From Acidimicrobiia bacterium (GTDB lineage Bacteria; Actinomycetota; Acidimicrobiia; Acidimicrobiales; Ilumatobacteraceae), in contig JACDGA010000067.1 in the NCBI GenBank assembly GCA_013815505.1, positions 1-8,337 of the forward strand: a stretch of DNA of 8,337 bases, read 5' to 3'. Below the pieces are notes generated by a model. The model was not told where the DNA came from. It saw only the letters and a program-made list of their open reading frames with translations, and did no database searches. Positions 7,027 through 8,337 of this stretch are shown here, piece by piece; the first letter of the stretch is position 1; each line of letters opens with the position of its first letter. A program made the position numbers and the translations under genes.

Positions 7027-7899
7027 TCATCGTGACGTCAGCTCGACACGCACGCCGTCGTCGCGGCCGTCACCGTCGTCGATCGCGGCGAGCGTCACGT
7101 CGTCCGCGACGGCAAGCCCCAGCTCGTCGGCGGCCGAGCGTCGGTCGAGCACGAGGGCCAGCATCCCGTACGAGTCGGTCACGATGCCGATTGCTCCCTG
7201 ACTCAGCTCGGCGAAGCTCGTGACCCGTCGCGCGGTGCGCGACGCGGCACCGTCGACGAGCAGCCGGACGACGTCCTCGCCGCTCGCGATCTGGTCGAGC
7301 TCGTCGGGGCCGATGTTGAGCTGACAGTTGCCGAAACCGTCGATCCACAGCACCTGGCCGCGTAGCCGGCCATCGGTCAGCTCTGGCAGCGGCACGGCGG
7401 CGGGCAGCAACGTCGAGGAATCGACCTCGTCGCCGAGCGCCAGCAGGTCGACGCCGTTGCACAGGTGGGCTGCGGCGGGGGCAAAGACGTCACGGCCGTC
7501 GAACGTTGCGCCACCGTCGCCGTCGAGCCGGTAGTCGGGGTTCGTGAGCGAGACGGCACGCTGCGCGCCACCCAGCAGCGCGACGGCCGGGGCAAGCAAC
7601 CCGTTGTCGGGACCGACGAACACGCCGGCGCCGTCCGCGACCTCGACCGCGATCGCGCGGCGGTCCGTGCCGACGCCGGGATCGACGACGGCGACGACGA
7701 CACCCTCGGGCAGGTAGGCGACCGAGCGACCGAGGCACAGCGCGCCGCCTCGGACGTCGTAGGCGGTGATGCCGTGCGTGAGGTCGACGATCGCGACGTG
7801 CGGGGCGAGGTCACGTAGGACGGACTTCATCACGCCGACGAACTCGTCGACGAGCCCGTAGTCGGTGAGCAGTGTCACCGTGTCGTAGCGACGACCCAT
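7027..7899 (-). CDS. SAM hydrolase / SAM hydroxide adenosyltransferase family (DUF62)
   Basis: Family members split S-adenosylmethionine to adenosine and methionine using water; relatives are the fluorinase FlA and chlorinase SalL. From the ATG at 7899 the product has 290 residues with VTLLTDYGLVDEFVGVMK (8-25), IVDLTHGITAYDVRGGA (37-53), VVAVVDPGVGTDRRAIAVE (68-86), FVGPDNGLLAPA (94-105), TFDGRDVFAPAAAHL (132-146) and the C-terminal-domain motif WIDGFGNCQLNIG (185-197). Asp73 in DPGVGT and Arg80 fit two members of the hydrolase Asp-Arg-His triad, and halogenases carry Tyr at the Asp position, so hydrolase is favoured. The third residue, His in TFHGRD of typical members, is Asp134 here. Start choice: the frame stays open to 8028, but homologues begin close to the TLLTDYG strand and a TAGCTT -10 lies 7 nt before this ATG. 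Family call firm; activity uncertain. Confidence 0.88.
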   Translation of the reverse strand: MGRRYDTVTLLTDYGLVDEFVGVMKSVLRDLAPHVAIVDLTHGITAYDVRGGALCLGRSVAYLPEGVVVAVVDPGVGTDRRAIAVEVADGAGVFVGPDNGLLAPAVALLGGAQRAVSLTNPDYRLDGDGGATFDGRDVFAPAAAHLCNGVDLLALGDEVDSSTLLPAAVPLPELTDGRLRGQVLWIDGFGNCQLNIGPDELDQIASGEDVVRLLVDGAASRTARRVTSFAELSQGAIGIVTDSYGMLALVLDRRSAADELGLAVADDVTLAAIDDGDGRDDGVRVELTSR

Positions 7900-7906
7900 G
7901 GTCCGG

Positions 7907-7912
7907 AAGCTA
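7907..7912 (-). promoter_or_regulatory. Predicted -10 element, leaderless SAM hydrolase gene
   Basis: Minus-strand TAGCTT fits TANNNT and lies exactly 7 nt before the ATG at 7899, the same spacing as at rex and at the epimerase gene. There is no Shine-Dalgarno closer than a GGGGG run about 15 nt upstream of the ATG. No convincing -35 hexamer is present at 17-18 bp; the region it would occupy begins the inverted repeat at 7929-7961. Confidence 0.4.
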
Positions 7913-7928
7913 CCCCCAGACGCGACGA

Positions 7929-7961
7929 GGGCCGGTGCCAACCCCCCGATGGCACCAGCCC
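7929..7961. repeat. Inverted repeat with 12-bp arms upstream of the SAM hydrolase gene
   Basis: The plus-strand arms GGGCCGGTGCCA (7929-7940) and TGGCACCAGCCC (7950-7961) are complementary at 11 of 12 positions, the odd pair being a G-U wobble in the minus-strand RNA, with a 9-bp centre rich in C on the plus strand. It sits where the -35 of the SAM hydrolase promoter should be. It may be an operator for an unknown dimer, or an RNA hairpin if transcription reads through from proC. No T-run follows, so an intrinsic terminator is unlikely. Confidence 0.5.
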
Positions 7962-8074
7962 CGTCGGCGCTCCCGGTGCCGTGCAGGCTCCGGTGCGTCT
8001 CAGTGGCATCAACATAGGCCGGAACCACCTCGGAAGAAAAGTGCCGAGGCGAAAAAAGTCACACCGCCTGCCGC

Positions 8075-8126
8075 CCGGCTCCCTGGCGGTCACTCGTCCG
8101 CCTTCGGCTTCGCTTCGCTCAGCCGA
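8075..8126. repeat. 52-bp direct repeat, copy 1
   Basis: Identical over 52 bp to the copy at 8166-8217, with unit starts 91 bp apart. It begins CCGGCTCCCTGGCGG and ends CGCTTCGCTCAGCCGA. Internal symmetry gives two small stems: GGCGG/CCGCC around TCACTCGT, and TTCGGCT/AGCCGAA (8103-8109 with 8121-8127) around an 11-nt loop. The form resembles REP-like dispersed elements found at gene 3' ends, but only two copies lie in this window. Confidence 0.85.
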
Positions 8127-8132
8127 ACCCCA

Positions 8133-8151
8133 CTGGGGGCTGCGCCCCCAG
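8133..8151. repeat. GC hairpin between the 52-bp repeats
   Basis: CTGGGGGC (8133-8140) and GCCCCCAG (8144-8151) form a perfect 8-bp stem with a 3-nt loop. It lies in the 39-bp spacer between the two 52-bp copies and would form a very stable structure in the proC 3' untranslated RNA. No U-tract follows on either strand. Confidence 0.6.
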
Positions 8152-8165
8152 ACCCCAACCGACGT

Positions 8166-8217
8166 CCGGCTCCCTGGCGGTCACTCGTCCGCCTTCGGCT
8201 TCGCTTCGCTCAGCCGA
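8166..8217. repeat. 52-bp direct repeat, copy 2, overlapping the proC stop
   Basis: Identical to copy 1. Its right end runs 8 bp into the proC gene, covering the stop codon (8210-8212) and most of the last two sense codons (Leu-Gly). The unit boundary therefore lies inside coding sequence, suggesting either that copy 1 arose by duplication of the proC 3' end or that the element inserted and supplied the stop codon. Confidence 0.85.
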
Positions 8218-8337
8218 GCTCACGGCTGCGCGATGCGGCGGCGGCGACGGCATCGACGAGGGCTGCTCGCACGTCTCGCTGTGTCAGCACGGCCAACCCG
8301 GCCTCTGTGGTGCCCCCAGGTGACGTGACGCGGCGGC
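8210..8337 (-). CDS. proC: Pyrroline-5-carboxylate reductase (partial, C-terminal 41 residues)
   Basis: ProC carries out the last step of proline synthesis, reducing 1-pyrroline-5-carboxylate with NAD(P)H in the cytoplasm. Only the C-terminus is present: the frame enters at the right edge and ends with TGA at 8212-8210. The residues VTSPGGTTEAGLAVL (3-17 of the visible part) are the family signature in the C-terminal helical domain that shapes the active site and dimer. They are followed by the final helix DVRAALVDAVAAAASRSRELG, which aligns with the usual ALxxAVxAAxxRSREL ending. The Rossmann domain and start lie outside the window. The final codons and stop fall inside the 52-bp repeat, but the protein end looks normal in length. 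Confidence 0.9.
   Translation of the reverse strand, partial: RRVTSPGGTTEAGLAVLTQRDVRAALVDAVAAAASRSRELG

Larger units (their letters stand above)
7900..8209. other. Gene-free intergenic region between proC and the SAM hydrolase gene
   Basis: No credible coding frame is found on either strand. Besides the direct repeats, GC hairpin, inverted repeat and -10 described separately, it holds a 6-bp-stem inverted repeat CCTCGG/CCGAGG (8028-8033 with 8044-8049) and a run of six T on the minus strand (8052-8057). In minus-strand order the T-run precedes this small hairpin, so the two do not make an intrinsic terminator. The T-run does follow the two GC-rich repeat copies, so proC transcription may end near it. 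Confidence 0.6.

Noticed and set aside
7027..7899. Fluorinase or chlorinase
   Set aside because: The motif DPGVGT replaces the YPxTGT-type halide-site segment of these enzymes, and no halogenase-type insertion or biosynthetic neighbours are visible, so a hydrolase-like role is more likely.
7900..8028. N-terminal extension of the SAM hydrolase gene to 8028
   Set aside because: The 43 extra residues lack family similarity and cover the inverted repeat and -10 element; the family's first strand (TLLTDYG) starts right after the chosen ATG.
8028..8057. Intrinsic terminator made of CCTCGG/CCGAGG and the adjacent homopolymer
   Set aside because: On the minus strand the T-run comes before the stem, and on the plus strand the stem is followed by A, so neither orientation has a stem followed by T.
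7900..8074. SAM riboswitch in front of the SAM hydrolase gene
   Set aside because: No recognisable SAM-I or SAM-II/IV core is visible, and the predicted transcript has no leader to hold one. Only the simple inverted repeat is supported.
8075..8217. CRISPR array
   Set aside because: Only two units, longer than typical CRISPR repeats, a spacer that is itself a hairpin, and one unit overlapping a coding gene.

Overview
The window is GC-rich (roughly two thirds G+C by eye) and every supported gene lies on the minus strand, so transcription runs from high to low coordinates. Gene content, GC-rich third codon positions and a Rex/haem gene cluster like that of Streptomyces point to a high-GC actinobacterium. 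An Acidimicrobiia-type lineage (Ilumatobacter-like) is my best guess, but that is an inference without any database search. I see no tRNA, rRNA, CRISPR, insertion sequence or phage gene.

Layout in the direction of transcription: (1) the C-terminal end of proC (pyrroline-5-carboxylate reductase, 8337-8210), cut by the window edge. (2) A gene-free stretch of about 310 bp (8209-7900) holding a perfect 52-bp direct repeat pair, a GC hairpin between the copies, a T6 tract, a 12-bp-arm inverted repeat and a probable leaderless promoter. (3) A SAM hydrolase-family (DUF62) gene, then a candidate 30-residue single-span membrane microprotein, then an acyl-CoA synthetase (AMP-ligase), closely spaced and possibly one transcript. 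(4) An intergenic region of 131 bp with two abutting hairpins, a tandem 10-bp repeat and the rex promoter, which carries a good match to the actinobacterial Rex operator. (5) The tightly packed cluster rex-hemA-hemC-hemD-ndh, with a 14-bp gap followed by three start/stop overlaps. (6) The first 96 codons of an NAD-dependent epimerase/dehydratase with its own likely promoter, running off the left edge.

The most coherent biology is in region 5. Rex is a repressor that senses the NADH/NAD+ ratio. It appears to control its own operon through an operator over the -35 element and spacer. The operon makes the early tetrapyrrole enzymes (glutamyl-tRNA reductase, porphobilinogen deaminase, uroporphyrinogen-III synthase) and a type II NADH dehydrogenase. 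High NADH would release Rex, raising both haem precursor supply and an enzyme that reoxidises NADH, a closed feedback loop. Streptomyces coelicolor has a rex-hemACD(B) operon and a separately located Rex-controlled ndh. Here ndh occupies the operon's distal slot and hemB is absent.

Three transcription-unit heads (rex, the SAM hydrolase gene and the epimerase gene) each show a TANNNT -10 element exactly 7 nt before the start codon and no Shine-Dalgarno sequence, as expected for leaderless mRNAs. Several internal genes instead have a Shine-Dalgarno or a stop/start overlap. The SAM hydrolase is unusual in having Asp where I expect the family's His of the Asp-Arg-His triad.
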